Of a stretch of DNA of 64,000 nucleotides, positions 51,235 to 61,000 are shown one piece after another. The notes beneath the pieces were generated by a model. The model was not told where the DNA came from and ran no database searches. It saw only the letters and a list, made by a program, of their open reading frames with translations. The position numbers were made by a program, and so were the translations under genes. The first letter of the stretch is position 1, and each line of letters begins with the position of its first letter. The stretch comes from SZUA-309 sp965233675 (GTDB taxonomy: Bacteria; Pseudomonadota; Gammaproteobacteria; Pseudomonadales; Azotimanducaceae): NCBI GenBank assembly GCA_965233675.1, contig OZ247498.1, positions 1,860,001 to 1,924,000 of the forward strand. Direction: 5' to 3'.

Positions 51235-52086
51235 TCACATCTCTGCCCGCTGGAGATACTGATCCGGATTTGTTTCGAAGCGCTCCAGGCAGCGGTTCGA
51301 GCAGAAAAAGAAGCGTCTGTCTTGGTGCAATAGAGAGAACTCTGCCGCCCACTCGTCTACTTTCATACCGCAGACTGGATCGCGAGCCCAACCGTGTCTT
51401 TCCGTCCGACGATCGCGAAACTCACCGTCTTCGAGCCAAAGGACCCGATCCGCGACGTCCTCTACCCTCGGATCATGCGAAACCAGTATCACTGACCGAT
51501 CGTCATCCCTGACCGCGTCGTGAAGCGTCATCAAGACTTCCTGTCCATTGGCTGAGTCCAAATTGCCGGTGGGCTCATCGGCGAGAACAACGGACGGTGC
51601 ATTTATCAATGATCTAGCAATGGCGACACGCTGCTGTTCACCTCCAGAAAGCGTACGTGGTAGCGCGGTCCGCCGGTGCGCGATGTTCAGCCGGTCCATC
51701 AGCTCATCTGCCCGTCTTCGTACAGTAGCTGCATCCCCCTTGACCAAACGAGAGGGAAACAAGATGTTCTCTTCAACGGTTAGCGCTTCGAGCAAATTGA
51801 AGGCCTGGAAGATGAATCCGATTTTTTGCGCACGGACCCGAGGAAGCATAGATTCGCTAATTGCGGTGACGTCCAGACCATCGATCACCACCCTTCCGGA
51901 TGTAGGTCGCAGCAATGCGCCCAGCATGGAGACAAGCGTTGTCTTGCCGGAGCCAGAAGGCCCCATAATTAATACAAGCTCCCCCTGCGCGATGCTGATC
52001 GAAACATCATCAACCGCGCACACTTCGGTGTTGCCCGAACCAAAACGCTTAGTAAGGTGCTCACCTTTTAGAACTGACTTCGTCAT
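51235..52086 (-). CDS. LolD/MacB-type ABC ATPase fused to a C-terminal YHS metal domain
   Basis: A 283-residue ATPase: Walker A GPSGSGKT (42-49), signature LSGGEQQ (146-152), Walker B VVLADEP (166-172), and H-loop SHD (203-205). After residue 230 comes a YHS domain: ARDPVCGMKVDEWAAEF (234-250) and FFFCSNRCLERF (259-270), with Cys239, Cys262 and Cys266 as the likely metal ligands. LolD/MacB ATPases do not normally carry this. It would energise the two FtsX-type permeases; the YHS domain could sense or present copper or another soft metal. Confidence 0.92.
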   Translation of the reverse strand: MTKSVLKGEHLTKRFGSGNTEVCAVDDVSISIAQGELVLIMGPSGSGKTTLVSMLGALLRPTSGRVVIDGLDVTAISESMLPRVRAQKIGFIFQAFNLLEALTVEENILFPSRLVKGDAATVRRRADELMDRLNIAHRRTALPRTLSGGEQQRVAIARSLINAPSVVLADEPTGNLDSANGQEVLMTLHDAVRDDDRSVILVSHDPRVEDVADRVLWLEDGEFRDRRTERHGWARDPVCGMKVDEWAAEFSLLHQDRRFFFCSNRCLERFETNPDQYLQRAEM

Positions 52087-52102
52087 CGCGACACATCCTC
52101 CT

Positions 52103-53212
52103 TCAACGACTGAAAGCCAGTACGGGATCTATGACGGCAATCTGACGTGCCGCTATGAGCGCGGAAACGGTCCCCACAATCATGCCGATGAGACCGACTT
52201 TCCATACTGATTGGATCGTCACACTCAGCGTCACTTGAGGCAGGACCAGCGGCATGACTTGAGCAAGTAACAAGGCAAGAACGAGCGCAAGCAACATCGC
52301 GGGGAAAATTACGAGCATGGACTGCACTGTGACGCTAACGTAGAGCGACGCGTTGGAAGCACCGAGCGCTTTGATAACAGCCAGCTCCGAAGACAGGCCT
52401 GCAATCTGCGTGTAGATGGTGAATCCCAATAAAAGGACTGCGAGCATCCCCCCAATCAACGTCATGAGCGCTATCGTCTCGACGCCCATCTGCATCACTA
52501 GCTCCCGGTCGTTGGAAATAAACTTCTTCGCGGGCAACGCGCTGATGTCGCCAACGTCGTCCTCTATTCTCCTGGCAAGCACATCTGGATCAGTTGACGG
52601 TGCCGCTTCAACGAGGATGAAGCTCACGATGTCGAGACTAGTCATGAGGTCTTCCAAGTCGGTTTTGGTCACGAATATGATTGTGTTGGCCATCGAGAAG
52701 GTGCCTTTGGCGAAACCGGCAACCGTAAATGGTGTATCAGCAATGAATACGTTGTCGCCGAGTTCTACGTCGGCAATTTCCCGGAAAACAGCCGGCACGA
52801 TCACTTCACCGGCCATCGGTTGAGCTCGCCCAGCAGCCATTAACCAGGGCCCGGCCTTGGAACTGTCCTGCGGAAGACCTACGACATAGGAAAACCAGAT
52901 CTTGTCACCCGTGTTGATAACCGTATTCAGGTACAGAATCGGCTCGACAGAAACGACTCCTTCTACCTCTTTCACCGCCGCGATCTTCCAGTCCGGCAAG
53001 TAGGAAGTCGCCATGTGCATGTTTTTTACTCCCTTCTGCATAACCCAGACGTCCGCGTCGGCATTGTCGAGGTATGCCACAACCTGCCTGGCCTCACCGG
53101 CGAATATCGCTTCGAACAGCATTGCGAGGAGTAAAGCGCAGGCGAGAGCCGCCATACTGGAAATCAGTTTCAGTGCTGCGCTGACCAGGCTTTTCAGAGT
53201 CCAACGCCACAT
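52103..53212 (-). CDS. FtsX/MacB-type ABC permease (second)
   Basis: A 369-residue permease: N-terminal helix, a large periplasmic domain (about 40-240, including YLDNADADVWVMQKGVKNMH) and three C-terminal helices (ALMTLIGGMLAVLLLGFTIY, VTVQSMLVIFPAMLLALVLA, VGLIGMIVGTVSALIAARQI). This MacB/FtsX layout serves mechanotransmission to periplasmic partners rather than pore transport. It is a paired paralogue of the gene at 53215. ATG at 53212 or TTG at 53218. Confidence 0.88.
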   Translation of the reverse strand: MWRWTLKSLVSAALKLISSMAALACALLLAMLFEAIFAGEARQVVAYLDNADADVWVMQKGVKNMHMATSYLPDWKIAAVKEVEGVVSVEPILYLNTVINTGDKIWFSYVVGLPQDSSKAGPWLMAAGRAQPMAGEVIVPAVFREIADVELGDNVFIADTPFTVAGFAKGTFSMANTIIFVTKTDLEDLMTSLDIVSFILVEAAPSTDPDVLARRIEDDVGDISALPAKKFISNDRELVMQMGVETIALMTLIGGMLAVLLLGFTIYTQIAGLSSELAVIKALGASNASLYVSVTVQSMLVIFPAMLLALVLALLLAQVMPLVLPQVTLSVTIQSVWKVGLIGMIVGTVSALIAARQIAVIDPVLAFSR

Positions 53213-53214
53213 GG

Positions 53215-54345
53215 TCAAGTACCAAACACGGTAGCTGGTTCAACGTTCCGAATGACACGAATCGGCAACAGCGATCCGATCACCGCAAGCACCATGCAGG
53301 CAATCGATGTCCGAAGCAGAGGCACTAATTCGTTTAACGAAACAAGGTAGAGCGGTGCTATCGACTCAATGACCAGCGAACTGGTATAGGCCAGGATTCC
53401 ACCTATAGGCAGTGATATGAGAACCAACGCCAGGCTTTCAAGTAAGACACTACTCTGTAGAAAACCGTTCGAGAATCCGAGAGCCTTCAGAATGCCCAGT
53501 TCACGACGGCGTGAGTTAACAGCGGCAAACGCGATGATGCCAATCACTAAGGTGCCTATCGTGTAGCTCACGCCAATAAGCAGCTTCATCGCCGGGCCAA
53601 ACAGGACGCGACCCAAATTCTCATCAGCGTCAGCCAGCGACTTTGGGTGCATTACGTCCGCTTCCGAAACCTCACGCTCTATGAGCGCCGCTATCTCGCC
53701 GGGATCCATATCCTTATCGAGCTTCACGAGGAGAAAACTGACGAGAGGAAAGGTGGTGATATCCGCAGCCGTATCGGATTCGAGGTAGTAATCAATGAGA
53801 TCATCAAAGCGAATAAAAACGAATGGTGCAAAAAGCGCCGCGGTACCGCTCGATATGCCAGAAACACGAAATTCGAAGTCCGTGAGCACGAACGAACTGC
53901 CGACTTCCAGGCCATACATTTCTGACAATGCACGATCTATCACAACGCTGCGGGGCTCCGTCGTTGCCTCACCTTCCACGATGTTGGTCGGCCCACCGTG
54001 GTCGTCATAGACAAGAAGAAATACCGCTGTGCGCGCACTATCCTGTTCGTAGATAGCAGAGAGACCGGTGAGTGGATACGCAGCCGCTACACCATCGATG
54101 GCTTCGATTTCCCGTCGGGCAAACTGGGGAAGGATCGACCGAGCTGTGGTCATGCTGGAGACACCAGCCTGCACAACTATGAGATCCGCCTGGCGATTCA
54201 AAGCCGTATTCCTGAGCTGCGAGAGCAAACCGGCATAGAAACCTTCCAGCAGCAGGATCACTGCTACCACCGACGCAATCGCCATTGCCGTCAAAGCTGT
54301 GCGCGCGGGCTCCAGCAGCAGATTTCGGTAGGCAAGAAGGATCAC
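53215..54345 (-). CDS. FtsX/MacB-type ABC permease (first)
   Basis: A 376-residue permease of the same layout: N-terminal helix (TALTAMAIASVVAVILLLEG), periplasmic domain (about 40-255, with DLIVVQAGVSSMTTARSILP) and C-terminal helices (IGTLVIGIIAFAAVNSRRRE, LLESLALVLISLPIGGILAY). It begins with GTG in the overlapping GTGA of the MerR stop. With the second permease and the ABC-YHS ATPase it forms a complete heterodimeric MacB/Lol-type transporter. Confidence 0.88.
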   Translation of the reverse strand: MILLAYRNLLLEPARTALTAMAIASVVAVILLLEGFYAGLLSQLRNTALNRQADLIVVQAGVSSMTTARSILPQFARREIEAIDGVAAAYPLTGLSAIYEQDSARTAVFLLVYDDHGGPTNIVEGEATTEPRSVVIDRALSEMYGLEVGSSFVLTDFEFRVSGISSGTAALFAPFVFIRFDDLIDYYLESDTAADITTFPLVSFLLVKLDKDMDPGEIAALIEREVSEADVMHPKSLADADENLGRVLFGPAMKLLIGVSYTIGTLVIGIIAFAAVNSRRRELGILKALGFSNGFLQSSVLLESLALVLISLPIGGILAYTSSLVIESIAPLYLVSLNELVPLLRTSIACMVLAVIGSLLPIRVIRNVEPATVFGT

Positions 54346-54836
54346 TCTTCCGCCTGATTTCTCGAGACGCTGCGCCTACGATAAACAGCCTCTCGTATTG
54401 CCTCGCCCGGTTCTCCGGTGCAACGTGATTCGCTGATTCGCGCGAACGCCGAGACCATATCTCTGAGAACTTCGGTTTCCATCTGCTCGCCTTGCAATGG
54501 CGTCCAGTTATCGAGTGCTATTTCAATCTCGTTCCGCAGAGCCTCCAAGCGTATGAGTGAAACATGAATTTCTTCGGATCTTTTGAGCAGAATCCCCCTA
54601 ACTTCTGTCGAGGCTACACCCTCATCGGCGCTGCGCAGGATCAGCTCAATTTCTTGTAACCCGAACCCGAGAGCCTTCGCCTGACGGATAAACAGAAGTC
54701 GGTCGATATCAGTAGTGTCGAACTCGCGGTATTGATTAGTCAGATTACGCTGCGGTGCCAGAAGACCTAGACGCGAGTAGTAACGGATAGTGTGTGAAGG
54801 TACGCCGGTTATTCGCTCAACTTCCTTAACACGCAC
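54342..54836 (-). CDS. MerR-family regulator without the usual metal Cys pair
   Basis: A 164-residue MerR: HTH VKEVERITGVPSHTIRYYSR, then the regulatory helix. The residue before the dimer helix is Ser/Thr (EGVASTEVR), not Cys, and the C-terminal loop has only Cys139. This is unlike MerR, ZntR or CueR, so metal sensing, if any, is not by the usual site. It sits inside the operon whose promoter (57991-58021) has MerR-type spacing, and is the best candidate to control it. Confidence 0.88.
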   Translation of the reverse strand: MRVKEVERITGVPSHTIRYYSRLGLLAPQRNLTNQYREFDTTDIDRLLFIRQAKALGFGLQEIELILRSADEGVASTEVRGILLKRSEEIHVSLIRLEALRNEIEIALDNWTPLQGEQMETEVLRDMVSAFARISESRCTGEPGEAIREAVYRRRSVSRNQAEE

Positions 54837-54837
54837 A

Positions 54838-55503
54838 CTAACCTCCGTTTAGACGGTTCCACCGAGCACCCCGCCCAGAGACTGGAATGAAACCAGGCGT
54901 TATTGCCATGTACTGAGTGTAGGAAGCACCGAATTCTTCGATCGCGTCCTTCTCCTCGCGCCTAGCAAGACGGACATAAAAGAAGGCGAGGATTGGGAAC
55001 ATCATCAATGTTGGAATCGTCGGCCATTGCACCAGATAGCCGAACATGATCATTAGAAATCCCACGTATTGAGGGTGTCTGATACGTGCGTACACTCCCT
55101 CTACCGCAAGTGCCCGGTTCTTCTGAGCTTTGTGCAGCACCCGCCAGGCGGCGGCAAGCAACAACAACCCACCGATGATCAACACGTTACTCAGGAGATG
55201 CAGAGGGTCCAAATGCGGATTGATTTCCCAACCAAGCAGCGTGTTCCAAAGATGCCCACTATCATGGCTCAGCAGATCTACTTGCGGGTATCGACTGTGC
55301 AACCAACCCGACAGCAGATAGATCGTCAGCGGGAATCCATACATTTCAGTGAACAGCGCCAATATGAACGCCGAAAAAACGCCTAGGCTTCGCCAGTCGC
55401 GCTTGGTGACCGGCTTTGTGAAGCTAAACGCAAAGAGGATGAGCACCGCCGAGTTCAGTAGGACGAGAGACCAAAGGCCATACCCGGGTCCGTCATGCAT
55501 CAT
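54838..55503 (-). CDS. ICMT-like membrane methyltransferase
   Basis: A 221-residue protein with five to six helices and the isoprenylcysteine-methyltransferase core GVYARIRHPQYVGFLMIMFG (R-x-P-x-Y) and RREEKDAIEEFGASYTQYM. It abuts the DUF2933 stop without a gap and ends one base before the MerR gene. One of two ICMT-like genes in the island; the other (35652) is duplicated internally. Substrate unknown. Confidence 0.85.
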   Translation of the reverse strand: MMHDGPGYGLWSLVLLNSAVLILFAFSFTKPVTKRDWRSLGVFSAFILALFTEMYGFPLTIYLLSGWLHSRYPQVDLLSHDSGHLWNTLLGWEINPHLDPLHLLSNVLIIGGLLLLAAAWRVLHKAQKNRALAVEGVYARIRHPQYVGFLMIMFGYLVQWPTIPTLMMFPILAFFYVRLARREEKDAIEEFGASYTQYMAITPGFIPVSGRGARWNRLNGG

Positions 55504-55728
55504 CTACTCCCCCGTGTCCCGGTCCTCCCGGGATGTGGTATGCCCCCTGTGCATAAACACATGCATCAACGGACACAACAGGAATATGAGCCAAGGCAGC
55601 GCTTGAATGAAATGCGCTCGGTGTTCCGTCAGCAGGAAGTAGAGCACGCCTACGAGAAACGCGATCGCGGCAATTCCTGGAGCCGATCGCCAGAACTCAG
55701 TGTCAATCGATTTAGGGTGCCTACTCAT
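55504..55728 (-). CDS. DUF2933 membrane protein
   Basis: A 74-residue protein with two helices (FWRSAPGIAAIAFLVGVLYF and ALPWLIFLLCPLMHVFMHRG) and the DUF2933 feature LLCPLMHVFMHRGH. These small proteins are often found with copper and czc genes, and with ICMT-like enzymes. Directly upstream of the ICMT gene. Confidence 0.85.
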   Translation of the reverse strand: MSRHPKSIDTEFWRSAPGIAAIAFLVGVLYFLLTEHRAHFIQALPWLIFLLCPLMHVFMHRGHTTSREDRDTGE

Positions 55729-55747
55729 CAGCCCTTACCCAGCCAGA

Positions 55748-56074
55748 CTATGGCTGAAACTCCTGTCGCAAGAACTGAAGCACGGCACCGATGTCTTGAT
55801 CCATCAGGTTTGGGTTACCGCCTTTCGGCGGCATAGTCATAGTCGCACCGGGCCTCTGTAGGCCATCTCTTATACTGCTGAATAGTTCTTCGTCAGACTT
55901 CATGAGCGGTCCGCCCTTCTGCGTTAGATTAACTACTCCTGGTATGGAGCTCTTTCCCTTGGCTCCGTGGCAGGCGATGCAGGTTTGTTCATAGACCGCC
56001 TTGCCACGCGCGAGCTCATCGGCGCCCACGTTTCCTGCCGCCAGAAGAACTACCGACAGCATGATCAGCCGCAT
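55748..56074 (-). CDS. Small c-type cytochrome
   Basis: A 108-residue exported cytochrome c: signal peptide (MRLIMLSVVLLAAGNVGA), heme site CIACH in YEQTCIACHGAKGKSSIPG, axial Met in MTMPPKGGNP. AGGAG stands upstream of the ATG at 56074. It starts one base after the upstream cytochrome ends. Confidence 0.9.
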   Translation of the reverse strand: MRLIMLSVVLLAAGNVGADELARGKAVYEQTCIACHGAKGKSSIPGVVNLTQKGGPLMKSDEELFSSIRDGLQRPGATMTMPPKGGNPNLMDQDIGAVLQFLRQEFQP

Positions 56075-56075
56075 G

Positions 56076-56399
56076 TCAGTTGCTCTCCTGCAGGAATGCC
56101 AGCACATCTCTGGTTTCCTGGCCCGTTAGGTTCGCCCGCACCCGCATATGCGCTACGGCGGCGCGCCACTGATCATCTCGGAGCTCTTTCGGATCGCGTA
56201 TGTTGTGACACATCCCGCAGTTTTCCGACCAGGACTTGGCGCCACGTGCGAACTGCATCGGATCCTCGCCGGTTGCCGGCTCCGACTGCGCTTCGGCGGC
56301 CTGCACCTGAGGCACCGAAAGCATCCAGGTTGCCGATGCAACCAGAAGCGCCCCAGCAACGACCTGCAAACAATTGACTTTTCTCATGATGGATTCCAC
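56076..56399 (-). CDS. Small c-type cytochrome (second)
   Basis: A 107-residue exported cytochrome c: signal peptide (LQVVAGALLVASATWMLSVP), heme site CGMCH in SENCGMCHNIRDPKELRD, and Met in AAVAHMRVRANLTG as the likely sixth ligand. GTG start with AAGGAG five bases upstream; the ATG at 56387 is an alternative. It looks like a diheme-less electron shuttle partner of the other cytochrome. Confidence 0.88.
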   Translation of the reverse strand: MESIMRKVNCLQVVAGALLVASATWMLSVPQVQAAEAQSEPATGEDPMQFARGAKSWSENCGMCHNIRDPKELRDDQWRAAVAHMRVRANLTGQETRDVLAFLQESN

Positions 56400-56408
56400 A
56401 TCTTCTCC

Positions 56409-57671
56409 TTAGAAACCGTAGGCAATCTGGAACAGCAATCGGTCAGCATCGGTAGACTCACCAGACACGCCATCATTGAATTCATAGCCGACCTTAAGAA
56501 TTGCATGTGGTGCAATCAGGTGATTGATACCGATCGCTATCTGCTCCTGCTCCTGGCTCGAATGCGGGCTCGAGAAGTCGCCGTAGCGGACTACGGCTTC
56601 CCACTTCGCGCCGCCAAACTTGTAAGCGCCTTGCGCATACCAGGACTTCCATTTGCCGCCTTCAGGAATCACGCTCATTGCCTCATCTGCGATTTTCTGG
56701 TGTATATATTCGCCGCGCAGATCGAGGTTTCCGACCTGATAGGAGGCATCCACACCAAAGGCGTCGTAATCCCTCGTCGGATCGTCGTCAACGTCTTCTC
56801 CGTCGTTCTCGGTGATCCCGGCCTTTCCAATTGCACCTGAAAGTCCGAACTCGAGCCTCGGAAGAGGAACGAACGAGACTCGGCCCCCAAAAACATTCTC
56901 ACCATCTCCGTTACCGGCGTAACCGCTTGTTTCGATACCGTGGATTTCCCCTTCTTCAGCCTCGAGCTTAGGTCCGTTGCCGACATACGCGGCGTACCCG
57001 AAACGGCCGGCATCTCCGATGCGAATTCCACCGCGGAGCTGCAGCCCAATCTCTGCCTCAGGAGCCGCCCCGTCATGACCGAAACCGACCGGCGCTGAAG
57101 GCAGCTTGTTGATCCACGAAGGATGCAGGTTCTGACGGAACTGCCCCAGAGGGCTCAGGAATTTGCCCGCCAGCAACACCATCGAATCATTGAGGAAAAT
57201 ATCTACGGTGCTGTACTCGAGCTCAATTTCGGTTTCACCGTTTTCATCAACCTCGATCGCCAGCTCCGATTCCCACACAACAAAATCTCGATACATGTAG
57301 TGAAACATGGGATTGAAATTCGCGGTGAAGTAGCCCGATTCACCCTCAGGATCGATATAGTCTGCCGATGCGTACCCGGCCAGATGTGTCACACCCGCGC
57401 TTTCCTTCCACTCCCGCGAGGCCCTATCTGCCATCTGCGCGACGGCAAGAGCCTCATCGACGTCCTTTCGCAGTGCCGCCTCATCTTTCATTTCCCTGGT
57501 TTGCTGCGCGCTCTGTAACTCTTGTTGCAAGGCTTCCAATTCAGCAGCCATAACCGCCGCCTTTTCCTCCAGCGCCTCTATACGGTCTTCGCTTTCCTCC
57601 GCTGCGAGTGGTCCTGCGGCGGCTGCGAGCAGCACAAATATCAACCCGCGGCCGAATGAAATATTCGACAT
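56409..57671 (-). CDS. Outer-membrane porin with N-terminal coiled coil (OprO/P-like)
   Basis: A 420-residue exported porin: signal peptide (GLIFVLLAAAAGPLAAEE), a coiled coil (about 25-80, EDRIEALEEKAAVMAAELEA) that trimerises such porins, and a beta-barrel ending in aromatic F (DRLLFQIAYGF). WINKLPSAPVGFGHDGAAPE and the WYAQGAYKFGGAKWEAVVRY strands are barrel-like. It is similar in layout to phosphate-selective porins, though metal-island versions probably differ in substrate. AGGAG stands upstream of the ATG at 57671. Confidence 0.85.
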   Translation of the reverse strand: MSNISFGRGLIFVLLAAAAGPLAAEESEDRIEALEEKAAVMAAELEALQQELQSAQQTREMKDEAALRKDVDEALAVAQMADRASREWKESAGVTHLAGYASADYIDPEGESGYFTANFNPMFHYMYRDFVVWESELAIEVDENGETEIELEYSTVDIFLNDSMVLLAGKFLSPLGQFRQNLHPSWINKLPSAPVGFGHDGAAPEAEIGLQLRGGIRIGDAGRFGYAAYVGNGPKLEAEEGEIHGIETSGYAGNGDGENVFGGRVSFVPLPRLEFGLSGAIGKAGITENDGEDVDDDPTRDYDAFGVDASYQVGNLDLRGEYIHQKIADEAMSVIPEGGKWKSWYAQGAYKFGGAKWEAVVRYGDFSSPHSSQEQEQIAIGINHLIAPHAILKVGYEFNDGVSGESTDADRLLFQIAYGF

Positions 57672-57687
57672 TCGAATCTCCTCAATC

Positions 57688-57960
57688 TCACTGTTGTTTA
57701 TGTTGCTTTCGGTGATCGTGACCATCTTTCTCGGATTCACTCTCCACATCTTCCTCGGGAACGCACCGAGGACCGCCGGATGGCAACCCCTTCTGTCGGC
57801 GATGATCATGCGTGTAGCCTTGTTCTTCGCACTCACCATCAACTGAAACCGCACTAGCGGCAGGATCAACGGGATTCATTTCCGCCTCCTCTGCTGCTTG
57901 AGCAGATCCGACTGAAACAAGGAGCACAGCAGCTAACGTCCATGCGGTTCGATACTTCAT
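57688..57960 (-). CDS. Small exported His/Cys protein, first gene of the operon
   Basis: A 90-residue exported protein: signal peptide (TAWTLAAVLLVSVGSAQAAE), then GECEEQGYTHDHRRQKGLPS, CVPEEDVESE and a tail DGHDHRKQHKQQ. Its His-rich tail and two Cys suggest metal binding. AGGAGG stands seven bases before the ATG. It is the first gene behind the MerR-type promoter at 57991-58021. Confidence 0.75.
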   Translation of the reverse strand: MKYRTAWTLAAVLLVSVGSAQAAEEAEMNPVDPAASAVSVDGECEEQGYTHDHRRQKGLPSGGPRCVPEEDVESESEKDGHDHRKQHKQQ

Positions 57961-57990
57961 GACTGGACCTCCTTCTGGATTTCGCAATCA

Positions 57991-58021
57991 AGGTAAGACC
58001 TGTCACCTCCGTACAGGTCAA
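57991..58021 (-). promoter_or_regulatory. MerR-type promoter of the eleven-gene operon
   Basis: On the minus strand TTGACC (58016-58021), a 19-base spacer with the dyad ACCTGT-N9-ACAGGT (57998-58018), TTACCT (57991-57996). The over-long spacer and centred dyad indicate MerR-family control. It lies in the 103-base gap after cusA. Confidence 0.85.
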
Positions 58022-58063
58022 GGAATTGATGGGAAAAACTCTTGGAAAAGCTGAGAGTGACTA

Positions 58064-61000
58064 TCAGGTGCGGGGATCAATCTCAGCAACGGAGCTCGAA
58101 TCTTGTGATCTTTCCCGCAGCCATTCCTGCAACTGTAGGACCAAGCTGTATATGACAGGAAGCACCACGAGATTGAGGATTAGCACCGTCAACATTCCAC
58201 CGAGCATGGGTGCCGCGATGCGATGCGTGACGTCTGAACCGGTTCCTGAGCTGAGCATAATGGGTACGAGCCCCGCCATCGTGGATACCGCAGTCATAAC
58301 CACTGGGCGAACACGAAGCGAAGTCGCAGATTGCGCAGCTTGTCTGATCTGCGCCGTACTCAATCGGCCCGGATGTTCGTTTCGTAATCGCCCTATCTCA
58401 CCATCTATGAAGCTGAGAACCAGAACACCGATTTCGGCCGCCATACCGGCGAGTGCAATGAACCCGACTGCCACAGTAACCGACATGTTGTAATCCAGGC
58501 TGTAGATCAGCCAGATACCGCCGACGAGCCCGAACGGTATAGAGATCATCACGATCAGTGGCTCGGTGGCGTTGCGGAAGTTCAGATATAAGAGCAGAAA
58601 AATGATAAGCAGCGTGGCAGGCACAAGAATTTTCAGACGCGCCTCAGCTCGCTCCATGTACTCAAACTGTCCGGACCAAACCAACGTGTATCCAGCAGGT
58701 ATGTCTACCTGATCTGCGACAACCTTCTTTGCCTCTGCGACGAATCCACCGATGTCCGATGTCGTAATGTCGACATAAATCCAAGCGTTCGGGCGTGCAT
58801 CCTCACTCTTGATGACAGGCGGCCCTCTTCTCCGTTCGATATCCGCAACCGCCTCCAATGGAATCTGCACACCGGTTGGTGTGGGAATGAGAACGCGTCT
58901 GAGCGCATCCAGGTTATCCCTGAGTTCCCTTGGATACCGGAGGTTCACCGGATAACGTTCCAATCCTTCTACAGTCTCGGTCACGTTCATACCGCCAACG
59001 GCACTCTGTATGACGTCCTGAACGTCCGCGACCGTTAAACCGTACCGGGATGCTTCCTCTCGTTTGATGTCAAAATCGAGGTAGTAACCCCCTACAGCCC
59101 GATCACCGAATGCAGACAGCGTTTCTGGAATCGTTTTCATAGCGAGCTCGATATCCTGCGAGATCCTCTGCAACTCGTTGAGATCCGGCCCGGACACTTT
59201 GATTCCGATGGGGGTCTTGATACCCGTCGAAAGCATGTCAATTCGCGTCTTGATTGGCATTGTCCAGGCATTGGCTACCCCAGGAAACACCATCGCCTTA
59301 TCCATTTCGTCCATGAGCTCTTTGGTGGTCTTCCCCGGATCAGGCCATTCATCCTTGGGCTTCAATCGGATGGTGGTCTCGAGCATCGATAGAGGGGCAG
59401 GATCCGTCGCGGACTCCGCCCGACCCACCTTGCCAAACACGTGATGAACCTCCGGGAAACCGGCGAGTATTCGGTCAGTCTGCTGCAGCAGTTCTTTTGC
59501 CTTGGTTATTGATATGCCGGGAAACGTCGTCGGCATATACAAAATGTCCCCCTCGTCGAGGGGCGGCATGAACTCACTACCCAGTCTCGACATGGGCACA
59601 TACGTCACCGCCAGAAGCAGCACAGCCCCGACCAAAGTGAGCCACCGCCACCGCATGGCCACGGCGAGAACAGGCGCGTGTAACCAGTGCAGGGCTCTGT
59701 TAAGCGGATTCCGCTCCTCTGGAATCACTCTGCCCCGAATCAGATATCCCATCATCACCGGGACTAGGGTGATAGCTAGAATCGCTGCTGAGGCCATAGC
59801 GTAAGTTGCCGTAAATGCGAGCGGACGAAATAGCCGGCCCTCCTGCGCCTGCATCGAGAATATCGGCAGGAAGGCTACTGTGATAACCAGCAATGAAAAA
59901 AACAGTGCTGGACCAACTTCCCTTGATGACTCGCGGATCGCCTCCCAGCGCTCTGGGGAGGTTAGCCCCACCCCCTTTTTCTGTTCGGCGTCGGCCAGGT
60001 GTTTGTGAGCGTTCTCTACCATAACTATGGCACCATCAACCATCGTACCGATGGTGATCGCAATCCCACCCAGTGACATGATGTTCGCGTTCAGTCCTTG
60101 CCAGCGCATAATGATGAAAGCCATCAGAATCCCCAGCGGGAGGGTGATAATTGCAACTAAGGCAGAACGTACGTGCAGGAGAAACGCGATAACCACCAGG
60201 CTTACGATGACGATCTCCTGGGCAAGCGACACGTTGAGGCTCGCCACCGCCCGCTCAATCAGATCACCACGGTCGTAAACCGACACGATCTCGACTCCTT
60301 CCGGTAAACCCGTTTTCAGTTCCTCGAGCTTCTCTCTGACTCCGCGGATAGTTGCTAGCGCGTTCTCCCCGAAGCGCATGATCACGACGCCCCCGGCGAC
60401 TTCCCCTTCGCCATTGAGGTCGACCAGTCCGCGCCGTAATTCGGGCCCGATTTGAATACGCGCAACGTCTTGCAGGCGTATCGGTGTGCCAGATTCATCC
60501 GCCGCTAGAGGAATAACTTTCAGGTCTTCAATTGAGGCTACGTAGCCCAACCCTCGGATCATGTACTCAGTCTCCGAGATCTCGACAAGCCGTCCGCCCA
60601 CATCATTGTTCGAACGCTGAATCGCCATCTTGACCTTACTGAGTGGTATCCCGTAGGCCATTAGTGTGTTGGGATCTACCTCTACCTGATACTGCTTGAC
60701 GAAGCCGCCAACGGACGCGACTTCGGATACACCGTCAACCGTCTGCAACGGATACCGCAAGTACCAGTCTTGAAGCGAACGTAGTTCGGAAAGATCGTGC
60801 TTCCCGGATCTGTCGACCAACGCATATTCGTAAATCCAGCCAACGCCCGTCGCATCAGGCCCGAGGGCCGGATTTGTGCCAGCCGGGAGACGCCCGCTGA
60901 CATAGTTCAACGCCTCGAGCACCCGCGAACGGGCCCAGTACATGTCGGTCCCGTCTTCGAAAATGATGTAGACAAAGGACAGTCCGAAGAAGGAATAGCC

